From JTS-AC122 sp050246015 (lineage in GTDB: Bacteria > Planctomycetota > Phycisphaerae > Phycisphaerales > UBA1924), in the NCBI GenBank assembly GCA_050246015.1, contig JBFWWU010000002.1, positions 248,001 through 312,000 of the forward strand: a stretch of DNA of 64,000 nucleotides, in the 5' to 3' direction. This document shows positions 41,510 through 49,923 of the stretch, in pieces. How positions within the stretch are numbered: the stretch's first letter is position 1; each line of letters opens with the position of its first letter. Below the pieces are notes generated by a model that had not been told where the DNA came from, did not search any database, and worked only from the letters and a program-made list of their open reading frames with translations. Position numbers and translations under genes: made by a program.

Positions 41510-43144
41510 TCACCTGACCGTCGCGACGCGGTCTACTTCTTCCAGCGTGGTGACGCCGCGCGCGACGAGTTGCCAGCCATTTTCCACCAGTGTCGTGAAC
41601 AGGCCCGTGGTGATGACCTTCTTCATCGCCTGGATGCTCGGCTCCTTCAGGATGACGTCGCGGAGTTCGTCGGTGAAATCGAGCAGTTCGAAGATCGCCT
41701 TGCGCCCGCGGTAGCCGGTGCGGAGGCACTGGGCGCACCCGGTCGCCACGTGGATCTGCGTCTGGTTCTCCAGGAAGCGGCCCATGCGGGTCGCCTGCGC
41801 GGGCGTGACGGCGACGGGGCGCTTGCAGTTCTCGCACAGCGTCCGCACGAGGCGCTGGGCCAGGACCACTTCGAGTGAGTTGGCGACGAGGTACGGCTCG
41901 ACCTTGAGATCCAGCAGGCGGAAGACGCTGGAGATGGTGTCCTTGGCGTGGACGGTGGAGAAGACCAGATGCCCGGTCATGGCGGCCTGCATCGCGGTGC
42001 GGGCGGTCTCTTCGTCGCGGATCTCGCCGACGAGGATCACGTCCGGGTCCTGGCGGAGCACGGAACGCAGGAGCGAGCCGAAGGTGTTGCCGCGGGCGTC
42101 GTCGGTGGGGATCTGCGTGACGTGGTCGAGGTGGTACTCGACGGGATCCTCGATCGTGATGACGTTTTTCTTTTCGCGGTCGATCTCTCGCAGCGCGTTG
42201 TAGAGCGTCGTGGTCTTACCGGAGCCGGTGGGCCCGCAGACCAGCAGCAGCCCGGAATCCTTGTCGCAGACCTGGCGGATGCGCTCGTGCATGTACGGCG
42301 GGAGGTTGAGTTCCGCCATCCGGGTCGGCGCATCGCGCATGTCCAGAACGCGGACGACGAGTTTCTGCCCATGCACGCTGGGGGTGAAACTGACGCGGTA
42401 GTCCACGCGCCGGCCCTGGAACCTCGCTGAGAAGTGACCGTCGAGAACAGCCTCGCGGCTGGCCTGGCGCATCTGGCAGGAGGTCTTGATGACGCCGAAG
42501 ACGAGTTCGCCCACGGCGTTGGGGAGTTCGGCGATGCCGACCATCTGCCCGTCCACGCGCATGCGGATGTTGACGCCTTCTCCCTTTGGCTCGCAGTGGA
42601 TGTCCGTCGCGCGGCTCTTGGACGCGGCGAGCAACATGAGGCGCACGGCCTTGGACCCGTCGGTGTCGCTGGTGATCGCGCCGCTGGATTTGCCGCGTCC
42701 GTCGATGATCTCGACGGCGTCGTCGAGCCCACCCTTGGGCGGGATCATCTGAATGAGTTCGCGCAGGTCCACGAGCCACGTCGGGTCTTTCAGTGGGGCC
42801 TTGGAGCGTGCCTCGATCTGGCGTTCCTTGAGCGACGCCTCGGCGTGGACGGTGAACTCGTGCTTGCCGACTCGGATCACGTCGCCGTCGGCCAGCAGCG
42901 TGTCCTCGGCGATGCGTTCCCCGTTGAGCTTGGTGCCGTTGCGCGAGCCAAGGTCCTTGAGCACGATGCCGTCGGTTCCTTCCGCCGCGGAGCCGGTGGG
43001 CTCGATCACGCAGTGATATCGCGAGGCGAGCCCGTCATCGATGGGAAAGGTGTTCTCCGGGTGACGCCCGATGGAGACGCCCTTGCCGGCGACGGTGACG
43101 GAGTGCGAAAGATCGTGGGCTGGGGTGATCTGAAAAATCGGCAT
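41510..43144 (-). CDS. FHA-domain/GspE-PilB-type secretion ATPase fusion
   Basis: 544 residues from the ATG giving MPIFQITPAHDLSHSV; the longer frame upstream lacks coding character. Residues 1-105 are an FHA domain (VSIGRHPENTFPIDDGLASRYHCVIE, DLGSRNGTKLNGERI), which binds phosphothreonine. From about 130 the protein is a type II secretion/type IV pilus assembly ATPase: ATDIHCEPKGEGVNIRMRVDG, Walker A GPTGSGKTTTLYNAL (about 304-318), ITIEDPVEYHLDHVTQ, Walker B region DPDVILVGEIRDEET, and HAKDTISSVFRLLDL. A zinc-binding site CENC and CAQC lies near residues 438-470. FHA fusion suggests control by a Ser/Thr kinase. No other pilus gene is next to it, but the giant secretin is 7 kb away on the same strand. 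Confidence 0.94.
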   Translation of the reverse strand: MPIFQITPAHDLSHSVTVAGKGVSIGRHPENTFPIDDGLASRYHCVIEPTGSAAEGTDGIVLKDLGSRNGTKLNGERIAEDTLLADGDVIRVGKHEFTVHAEASLKERQIEARSKAPLKDPTWLVDLRELIQMIPPKGGLDDAVEIIDGRGKSSGAITSDTDGSKAVRLMLLAASKSRATDIHCEPKGEGVNIRMRVDGQMVGIAELPNAVGELVFGVIKTSCQMRQASREAVLDGHFSARFQGRRVDYRVSFTPSVHGQKLVVRVLDMRDAPTRMAELNLPPYMHERIRQVCDKDSGLLLVCGPTGSGKTTTLYNALREIDREKKNVITIEDPVEYHLDHVTQIPTDDARGNTFGSLLRSVLRQDPDVILVGEIRDEETARTAMQAAMTGHLVFSTVHAKDTISSVFRLLDLKVEPYLVANSLEVVLAQRLVRTLCENCKRPVAVTPAQATRMGRFLENQTQIHVATGCAQCLRTGYRGRKAIFELLDFTDELRDVILKEPSIQAMKKVITTGLFTTLVENGWQLVARGVTTLEEVDRVATVR

Positions 43145-43367
43145 GGTGAGGCGGCGGAAACCGGATGGTGAAACCAGGCGTTGCTCGGGCTTCGTACGTG
43201 CGACAAGCGGGCACGCCGAGACGATCGCGGCAAGTGCAAGCGGGAGATAGTACGAGGAAATGATGGCCTGATGTGGCGGAGAGGGGGCCCAAAGGAGCAA
43301 GATTTTTGAACCCGGCGTTCACCCGGCTGGGGGCGGTTCGGCGGCGCCGGGGGATCGGACGGGATGG

Positions 43368-43398
43368 AAAAGGCACGCGGGAGTGGTCCCGCGTGCCT
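43368..43398 (-). terminator. Rho-independent terminator of the subtilase gene
   Basis: AGGCACGCGGGA (43371-43382) and TCCCGCGTGCCT (43387-43398) form a perfect 12-bp stem with a 4-base loop; the A-run at 43368-43371 gives a T-run on the minus strand. It lies 40 bases after the subtilase stop. Confidence 0.85.
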
Positions 43399-43437
43399 TG
43401 ATGGATGCCGTCCGACGTTGATCATTGCGCGGGCGTC

Positions 43438-45768
43438 TCACTGGCACGCGACGAAGAAGCACTCGATGAAGCCGAAGAAGTCGGCGGAATCTACGACGCC
43501 GTTGGAGTCGTAGTCGCCGGTGCCGTCGAAGAAGGCGGCAAGGAACTGGAAGAGGTCGTCGCTGGTGAGGGAGTCGTCGTTGTTGAAATCGCAGGGGCAG
43601 CCGGTGCCGGCCGGACCCGTGCCGCAGACGGTCCGGAGGGTGAAGGTGCCGGAGGCGCCGTTGTAGCCCGAGACCCGGATCTTGTAGGTGGCGCCGGCGG
43701 AGACGTTGAGGGTGAGGTAGGAGCGAGTGGTGCCGGCGGCGCAGGTGCCCGAGGCGCCGTCGTCGTTGCAGGCGAGTTGGTTGCTCGACGTGCCGGGGCA
43801 GGCGGTGTGGACGGAGATGACGGTGTCGTAACTGGCGGCGGTGCAGGTATTGACCGTGAGCACGCCGGTGCATGAGGCGGTGTAGGAGTACCACACGTCG
43901 CGTGTGGAGGAGGACGACCCGCAGGTCGCCGAGCCGTCGAGCGTCGCGCCGACGGTGGTGCCGGCGATGGTGGTGTTACCGATGACGGTGGCGGCGGCGC
44001 AGGCGTTGTTGGCCGGGCCGCTGGGGGAGCAGGACGGTCCGGAGACGCTCAGGGTGCCGGCGCCGGTGGCGCCGTTGTACCCGCCGACGCGGATGAGGTA
44101 GGAGGCGCCGCTGGTGGCGGCGAACGTGATGCGCGACTGCGTGGAGCAGGCGTCGTCGTTGCAGGAGAGTTGGGCGAGGGAGGTGCACGAGCCGGAGTAG
44201 GCGGCCAGGACGGTGTCCCAGGAGGCGAGCGAGCAGGTCTGGACGGTGATGGTCCCGGTGACGCAGGCGGTGAAGCGGTACCAGACGTCGTTGGCGACGT
44301 TGCCGCAGGCAGCGGGACCGTCGGTCGTCGCGCCGACGGTGGTGAACGACGTGTTCCCGTAGCCGACGGTGATGGCGCTGGCGCAGGCGTTGTTCGCGGG
44401 GCCGGTGGGCGGGGGAGGAGGCGGGGGCGGGGGCGCGGAGGCTCCGACGGCGGCGGCGGCGTTCACCACCCCGCCCGTGGCGCAGCGACCCGACAGCGAC
44501 GAGACGGTGCGGGCGGTGCTGAGGACTTGGGAGCGGACCTGGCTCCAGGACCAGGTGGGGTTGCGGACGTAGACGAGCCCGACGACGCCGGCGACGTGCG
44601 GGGTGGCCATCGAGGTGCCGTCGAGATAGGCGTAAGAACTGAGGTAGGTGCTATAGACGGTGACGCCGGGCGCGCCGATGTCGCACGACGTCGCGCCGTA
44701 GTTGGAGAAGGAGGCGAAGCCGTCGTTGTTGTTGGTCGCCACGACGGCGATGATGTTCCCCGAGGAATACGAGGCGGGGTACGAGGCGACGGCGTCGTTG
44801 TTGCTGGCGGAGTTACCGGCGGCGGCGACGAAGATGTGCCCGACGGATTGCGATGCGTTGATCGCGTCGAGGAAGGACTGGCTGAACCCCCCGCCGCCCC
44901 AGGAGTTGTTGGAGACCTTGATCCCCTTGTTGGTGCAGTATTGGAGAGCGGAGAGGGCGCCGGAGATGGCGCCGCTGCCCGAGGCATTGAGGAACTTGAG
45001 CGGGACGATGCGGCAGACCCACATGACGCCGGTGACACCGACGCCGTTGTTCCCGACGGCGCCGAAGGTGCCGGAGGTGTGGGTGCCGTGCCCGTTATCG
45101 TCGGTGGGGTTGTTGTCGTTGTTGACGAAGTCCCATCCGCGGACGTCGTCGATGAGCCCGTTGCCGTCGTTGTCGATCCCGTCGGCGACTTCGCCGGGGT
45201 TTGACCAGATGTTGGCGGCGAGATCGGGGTGGCTCCAGTTCACACCCGAGTCGATGTCGGCGATCGCGAATGACGATGACCCGGTGACGACGTCCCACGC
45301 TTCGGGAGCGTTGATGTCGGCGTTGGCGATGCCCGCATCGCCGTTGACGGTCTGCCCGGTGTTGTTGAGCCCCCAGAGGTTGCCGAACGACGGATCGTTG
45401 GGGACGACATCGGCGTGAACGAAGTAATCGAGTTCGGCGTAGAGAACGCCCGGGAGCCCGTTGAGGGCAGCGACGGCGTCTTTCACGGGGATGTTCACCC
45501 TGACGTGTTCCAGGCCCGGAACGATGGTCCAGGATTGGAGTTTGACGCCGCCGACGAGTTGCATCGCAAAGGCCCGCTGCGCGGGGGTGATGCCCGGGCC
45601 GAACCGCACGAGAATCGCCTCGGGATCGAACTCGGCGTTGGGGTGCGCCTCGAGCATGCGCCGGGTGTGCTGCAGGGGATCGGTGGCGTTGTCCACGGCA
45701 AAGGCCGGGACGCATACCAGCGAGGCAGCAAGCATCGCGCCGAGCGTCGCCACGAAGAACCGTCTCAT
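43438..45768 (-). CDS. Secreted subtilisin-like serine protease (S8) with C-terminal repeats and calcium-binding-like tail
   Basis: 776 residues from the ATG giving MRRFFVATLGAMLAASLVCVPAFA, a signal peptide. Residues 30-115 resemble a pro-domain (DPEAILVRFGPGITPAQRAFAMQLVGG). The S8 catalytic triad is visible: Asp in IADIDSGVNWSHP (about 170), His in NGHGTHTSGTFGAVG (about 225), Ser in DGTSMATPHVAGVVGLV (about 388), plus the oxyanion Asn region VAAAGNSASNND. After a proline-rich linker come two similar beta-sandwich units of about 125 residues, each with DVWYRFTACVTGTITVQTC or DVWYSYTASCTGVLTVNTC, resembling pre-peptidase C-terminal domains. The last 55 residues (CDFNNDDSLTSDDLFQFLAAFF, GDYDSNGVVDSADFFGFIECFF) are dockerin-like EF-hands common in Phycisphaerae secreted proteins. 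A strong terminator follows. Confidence 0.95.
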   Translation of the reverse strand: MRRFFVATLGAMLAASLVCVPAFAVDNATDPLQHTRRMLEAHPNAEFDPEAILVRFGPGITPAQRAFAMQLVGGVKLQSWTIVPGLEHVRVNIPVKDAVAALNGLPGVLYAELDYFVHADVVPNDPSFGNLWGLNNTGQTVNGDAGIANADINAPEAWDVVTGSSSFAIADIDSGVNWSHPDLAANIWSNPGEVADGIDNDGNGLIDDVRGWDFVNNDNNPTDDNGHGTHTSGTFGAVGNNGVGVTGVMWVCRIVPLKFLNASGSGAISGALSALQYCTNKGIKVSNNSWGGGGFSQSFLDAINASQSVGHIFVAAAGNSASNNDAVASYPASYSSGNIIAVVATNNNDGFASFSNYGATSCDIGAPGVTVYSTYLSSYAYLDGTSMATPHVAGVVGLVYVRNPTWSWSQVRSQVLSTARTVSSLSGRCATGGVVNAAAAVGASAPPPPPPPPPTGPANNACASAITVGYGNTSFTTVGATTDGPAACGNVANDVWYRFTACVTGTITVQTCSLASWDTVLAAYSGSCTSLAQLSCNDDACSTQSRITFAATSGASYLIRVGGYNGATGAGTLSVSGPSCSPSGPANNACAAATVIGNTTIAGTTVGATLDGSATCGSSSSTRDVWYSYTASCTGVLTVNTCTAASYDTVISVHTACPGTSSNQLACNDDGASGTCAAGTTRSYLTLNVSAGATYKIRVSGYNGASGTFTLRTVCGTGPAGTGCPCDFNNDDSLTSDDLFQFLAAFFDGTGDYDSNGVVDSADFFGFIECFFVACQ

Positions 45769-46053
45769 TGAGAACCCTTTCAAGAAGTGCACGCGCGCCA
45801 GCAGCCGCGCACGAGCGCGGTCATATGCAACTGGCTTCGGTTGTGAACGGAAATGACCGGTCGGAACGGTCCGGAATCCCGAGAGCGGCGTGCCCCGAGC
45901 CTTGGGGAAACGCGCGCGGAGTCCCTCCTCATCGATTCACGCACGATACCACAAGGCGCGGCGCTTCGCAATCCCGAGTTTGAGGGGATGCTGCAAAATT
46001 CCTTTACCGCTCGCGCCCGAAGCGGCTGATGACGAGCAGCACCGATCGCCGCA

Positions 46054-47334
46054 TCAGGTACCGTCGCGCTTGACGCGCAGCGTGCCTTCGATGCGTTGGT
46101 TCTTGACATCGGCGGTATCGAGGAACCAGAAGTAGTTGACCTCGATGTACTTCTCGCTCACTCGCCCGGAGCCTGAGGGGGCGCGGCGGATGGCCTTGGC
46201 GCCCTTGGTCTGGCGCACGCCGGTGAGGGTGATGCGGTCGCCCTCCAGGCGGCAATCAAACGCGAGGACATGGTCGCCGTGGTCGAGGTGCAGAACCAGG
46301 ATATCGTCCGCGGGCCGGCTGATCTTGACGGTGCAGGAGAGGATCGCCTTGTCGTCGCGGTTCTGCCGGCTTCCGCGCCAGACGCCCTTGAGCGGCAGCC
46401 AGGCGCTCAGGCGGTCATCCAGCGGTGACGACGGAGCGGGGCGGGGAGCACGTGTGTTCTCGTCGGTCTCAGGCTTGGCGATCAGCGCCTCCGGAGCGCC
46501 GGCGACGAGGGGCTTGATGCGGATGTTGGCGACCTCGAACACGCCGCCCTCGGCGCGAACGCGGATACGGGGCTCATCCGGCCGGGCGGATTCCAGGTCG
46601 ACAGGGCGCTGGACGCCCAGGTCGGCCGCGATGGCGCCCTCGCCGACGGTCAGGATCACGTGGACATCGCCCTTGGCATCGGGGATTGCGCGCACGGGCA
46701 GGACTCGTCCGGAAGAAACCGGCACGTCGATCAGGAGCGTCGCGGGGGGCGCCGAGGACGACTCGGCGCTCCGTAGCCATACCGCCAAGATCTCGATCCG
46801 GTACTCGCCGGCCAGGATCGGGTCGGGGGCGGTTGTCCGAGGCTCGGTGGACACTCGCTTCCATGCGGCCGGCGACAGGGCCGTGAGGCTCGGGCTCCAG
46901 GGGATCACATCCGCGTGAAGGGAAAACACGCGGCGGTCTTCCTCCACGGCGCCGGCCAGTTCGTCTTGCTCGGCGCGGGAGTAGTCCGCCATCGCCCGGG
47001 CGTAGGCGTGGCGGATCGCTTCGGCGGCCTTGGCGGCGTCACGCCGAAACTCGGGCAGATCGGAGACATCCGGCCACGTCCCCTGGCTGATGAATCCGGC
47101 CCGGGCCGCGTCAAGGGCTTCAACGGTGCCGGGCTTCCGCGCGGAGCGCTTGGCGGACGCAATCGCGCCGAGCACCCGCTCGCGGATGGACTCCATCTTC
47201 CGCTCGTACACCTCGCGGGCCGCGGCGAGTCGCTGGGCCACCGGGTCACGCTGCTGCGCGCCCGCAGGCGTGACCGGGCACAGCGCCGCCATCGTGACAC
47301 AGGCACACAGGCAGGCGAGGCGGAATCGTTTCAT
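46054..47334 (-). CDS. Secreted protein of unknown function downstream of PSCyt1
   Basis: 426 residues. A signal peptide (MKRFRLACLCACVTMAALCPVTPAGA) precedes a helical region (QRLAAAREVYERKMESIRERVLGAIASAKRSA) and a beta-rich body. The last 100 residues (LSAWLPLKGVWRGSRQNRDDKAILSCTVKI, LDHGDHVLAFDCRLEGDRITLTGVRQTKG) resemble a lipocalin-like small barrel. No named family recognised. It starts 17 bases after the PSCyt1 gene stop, so the two are an operon and the product may work in the same surface degradation process. The 285 bases to the subtilase gene show no clear terminator. Confidence 0.85.
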   Translation of the reverse strand: MKRFRLACLCACVTMAALCPVTPAGAQQRDPVAQRLAAAREVYERKMESIRERVLGAIASAKRSARKPGTVEALDAARAGFISQGTWPDVSDLPEFRRDAAKAAEAIRHAYARAMADYSRAEQDELAGAVEEDRRVFSLHADVIPWSPSLTALSPAAWKRVSTEPRTTAPDPILAGEYRIEILAVWLRSAESSSAPPATLLIDVPVSSGRVLPVRAIPDAKGDVHVILTVGEGAIAADLGVQRPVDLESARPDEPRIRVRAEGGVFEVANIRIKPLVAGAPEALIAKPETDENTRAPRPAPSSPLDDRLSAWLPLKGVWRGSRQNRDDKAILSCTVKISRPADDILVLHLDHGDHVLAFDCRLEGDRITLTGVRQTKGAKAIRRAPSGSGRVSEKYIEVNYFWFLDTADVKNQRIEGTLRVKRDGT

Positions 47335-47351
47335 GCGGGCCCTCCCGGCGC

Positions 47352-49868
47352 TTACTCGCGCGTGATGGTTTCGTCGAGATTGAGCAGAACACTGGCCACG
47401 ACCGTCAGCGCGGCGAGCGCCGGCGCGTCGGGCGCGTTTGGATCGAGCCCCGCCGACGTCACCAGTGCCGCGGCCTGCGCCGGGTCCTGGCGAAACCCTT
47501 CGAGCGACGCGCGGTGCAGTTGTTCGAGTCGGTCCATCTCAACGGCGTCGGGCTCGCGCGTCAGCACGAGGCGGAAGCCGCGCCGAATCCGAGCGGCTGT
47601 GTCCGGGCCCGCCTCGGCGTGCATGCGGGTCGCCAGCGCTCCGGCGGCTTCCACGAACTGAGGATCATTCAGCGTCGTGAGCGCCTGCAGGGGCGTGTTG
47701 GTGCGCGGGCGGCGCGTGCACACGACCTCGCGGCTCGGCGCGTCAAACGACGTGAACGTCGGATAGGGGCTCGTGCGCCGCGCAAAGGTGTAGAGTCCGC
47801 GCCGGTGCCCGTCCTCTCCCGTGCTCTGGGTCCAGCGCTCGCCGGAGTAGATCTGCGTCCAGATTCCCTGCGGCTGCGGCGGAAAGACGCTCGGACCGAA
47901 CATCTTCGAAGAGAGCAACCCGGCGGCGGCCAGGGCGTTGTCGCGGATGACTTCGGCGTCGAGGCGGAACCGGGGCGCGCGCGCCAGGAACCTGTTCGCC
48001 GGGTCCGCTTCCTGCGCCCCGGGCCCGACGCCCGACGAGCGCTGATAGGCCTGGGACATGACGATCGTCTTGAGCAGTGCCTTCTGGCTCCAGCCGCGCG
48101 CGATGAACTCGCAGGCCAGGAAGTCGAGCAGTTCGGGGTGCGTGGCGTCGTCCCCCTGGATGCCAAAGTCGTCTTCGGTTTCGACCAGCCCGCGGCCCAT
48201 CAGCCGGGACCAGACGCGGTTGACGTGCACGCGCGCGGTCAGCGGATTGGCGGGACTGGCGATCCACCTGGCAAGCCCCAGGCGGGTCGGCGCCTCCGGG
48301 ACGCCCGCGATCACTTCGAGGACGGCGGGCACGCCCGGCTCCACGGCGTCGCCGGGAGACAGGAACGAGCCGCGGATGAACACGTGAGATTCACGCGGCG
48401 CGGGGCTCGGCCCCATCACCAGCGCGCTGGCCGCCGTCATGCCTCGAACGGATTCGTCGAGATCGCGGAGGGCGCCCGCCGCGGCGACGGCGGCCGGCAG
48501 CCGGGCGGCATCGAGCGTGACACACGCCCCCACGTGCGGCGTGAATGCTTTCCGTGCCGCGTCTCGACGCGCGATCGTCCGGTCAAACTCTTCGTAGTGC
48601 TCCCAGCGCGGCACCGGCACCATCGGCCCCCCGGCCCGCTTCTCGGTCGCGGTCGCGTTGACCACCACCGCGTCCTCCGCGTCCTGATTGAAGAACGCGA
48701 GCATCTGGAAGTACTCGCGCTGCGAGATCGGGTCGAACTTGTGGTCGTGGCACTGCGCGCACCCGAGGGTGGTGCCCAGAAAGACGCTCGCGGTGGTATT
48801 GACGCGGTCGATGACGGCGTCGATGCGGAACTCCTCGGGGTCGGTGCCGCCCTCCTCGTTGATCTGCGTGTTGCGGTGAAAGCCGGTGGCGACGAGCTGC
48901 ATGCGGGTCGGGCGAGGGAACTGGTCGCCCGCGAGCTGCTCGATGATGAAGCGGTCGTACGGGAGGTCGCGGTTGAAGGCGTCGATCACCCAGTCGCGGT
49001 AGGGCCACATGACGCGGAGCCCGTCCTTCTCGTAGCCGTGAGAGTCCGCGTAGCGTGCCAGGTCCAGCCACATCCGGGCCCAGTGCTCGCCGAAGCGGGG
49101 GCTGGAGAGGAGCCCATCGACCAGGCGTTCGTACGCATCGGGGGAGTCGTCGGCGATGAACGCGTCGGCCTGCTCCGGAGTCGGAGGCAGGCCGATTAGG
49201 TCGAGCCAGAGCCGACGGATGAGCGTCGCGCGATCAGCCGGGGGCGAAGGCTGGAGGCCGGCGCCGCTGAGCCGAGCCTCGATGAACGCGTCGATCGCCG
49301 CGGACGGGGAGCCGGGGAGCGAGCCGTCCTCCATGCGCGGCGGCTCGGGCCGGCGCAGGGGCTGATACGACCAGTGCCAGGATCGGGGATTTGCGCGAGG
49401 CCCCCCTCCCGGTGCGGCGGCGTCCAACGGCGCGGGCATGTCCCACGGGGCCCCCTGATCGATCCAGCGCTTGATCAGGTCGATCTGCTCCGGGCGGAGG
49501 GAACCGCCCTTGGGAGGCATCGAGGCCAGGGGATCGAGCCCGGCGACGAGCCGGTACAGGTGGCTGGCGGCGCCGTCGCCCGGGACGATCGCGGGCTCGC
49601 CCGAGTCACCCCCCGCCAGCAGCGATTCACGCGTGCCCACACTCAGCCCGCTCTTGAGCGTCTGCCCGAAATGGCAACTGTTGCAGCGCCGTGCGAATAT
49701 GGGCTTGATATCGCGCGAAAACACCACGGCGTCGTCGCGTGCAGTCGGTCGCGGCGCAAGACCCGGCCCGGCAAGCAGCGAGGACGAGTCGCACTCCGCG
49801 GCCCGAGCCGCCGCCCAGAGGGAGACTCCCAGCGCCAGACCGAACACCATCCATCGCTCGCGTCTCAT
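47352..49868 (-). CDS. PSCyt1/DUF1549/DUF1553 planctomycete cytochrome protein
   Basis: 838 residues from the ATG giving MRRERWMVFGLALGVSLWAA, a signal peptide. A planctomycete cytochrome C-type domain carries the haem motif CNSCH (Cys62, Cys65, His66) within FSRDIKPIFARRCNSCHFGQTLKSGLSVG. DUF1549 follows (AIDAFIEARLSGAGLQPSPPADRATLIRRLWLDLIGLPPTPEQADAFIAD, WARMWLDLARYADSHGYEKDGLR), then DUF1553 in the C-terminal half (LARWIASPANPLTARVHVNRVWSRLMGRGLVETEDDFG, ARAPRFRLDAEVIRDNALAAAGLLS, RRPRTNTPLQALTTLNDPQFVEAA). Such proteins typically pair with DUF1501 or sulfatase genes; here the DUF1501 gene is remote. The start lies 55 bases after the giant secretin stop. Confidence 0.95.
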   Translation of the reverse strand: MRRERWMVFGLALGVSLWAAARAAECDSSSLLAGPGLAPRPTARDDAVVFSRDIKPIFARRCNSCHFGQTLKSGLSVGTRESLLAGGDSGEPAIVPGDGAASHLYRLVAGLDPLASMPPKGGSLRPEQIDLIKRWIDQGAPWDMPAPLDAAAPGGGPRANPRSWHWSYQPLRRPEPPRMEDGSLPGSPSAAIDAFIEARLSGAGLQPSPPADRATLIRRLWLDLIGLPPTPEQADAFIADDSPDAYERLVDGLLSSPRFGEHWARMWLDLARYADSHGYEKDGLRVMWPYRDWVIDAFNRDLPYDRFIIEQLAGDQFPRPTRMQLVATGFHRNTQINEEGGTDPEEFRIDAVIDRVNTTASVFLGTTLGCAQCHDHKFDPISQREYFQMLAFFNQDAEDAVVVNATATEKRAGGPMVPVPRWEHYEEFDRTIARRDAARKAFTPHVGACVTLDAARLPAAVAAAGALRDLDESVRGMTAASALVMGPSPAPRESHVFIRGSFLSPGDAVEPGVPAVLEVIAGVPEAPTRLGLARWIASPANPLTARVHVNRVWSRLMGRGLVETEDDFGIQGDDATHPELLDFLACEFIARGWSQKALLKTIVMSQAYQRSSGVGPGAQEADPANRFLARAPRFRLDAEVIRDNALAAAGLLSSKMFGPSVFPPQPQGIWTQIYSGERWTQSTGEDGHRRGLYTFARRTSPYPTFTSFDAPSREVVCTRRPRTNTPLQALTTLNDPQFVEAAGALATRMHAEAGPDTAARIRRGFRLVLTREPDAVEMDRLEQLHRASLEGFRQDPAQAAALVTSAGLDPNAPDAPALAALTVVASVLLNLDETITRE

Positions 49869-49923
49869 GCGGGATTCAGTGTACCACAGGATTCGGCCAG
49901 GCCGGGCGAACCGTCGATCCTGC

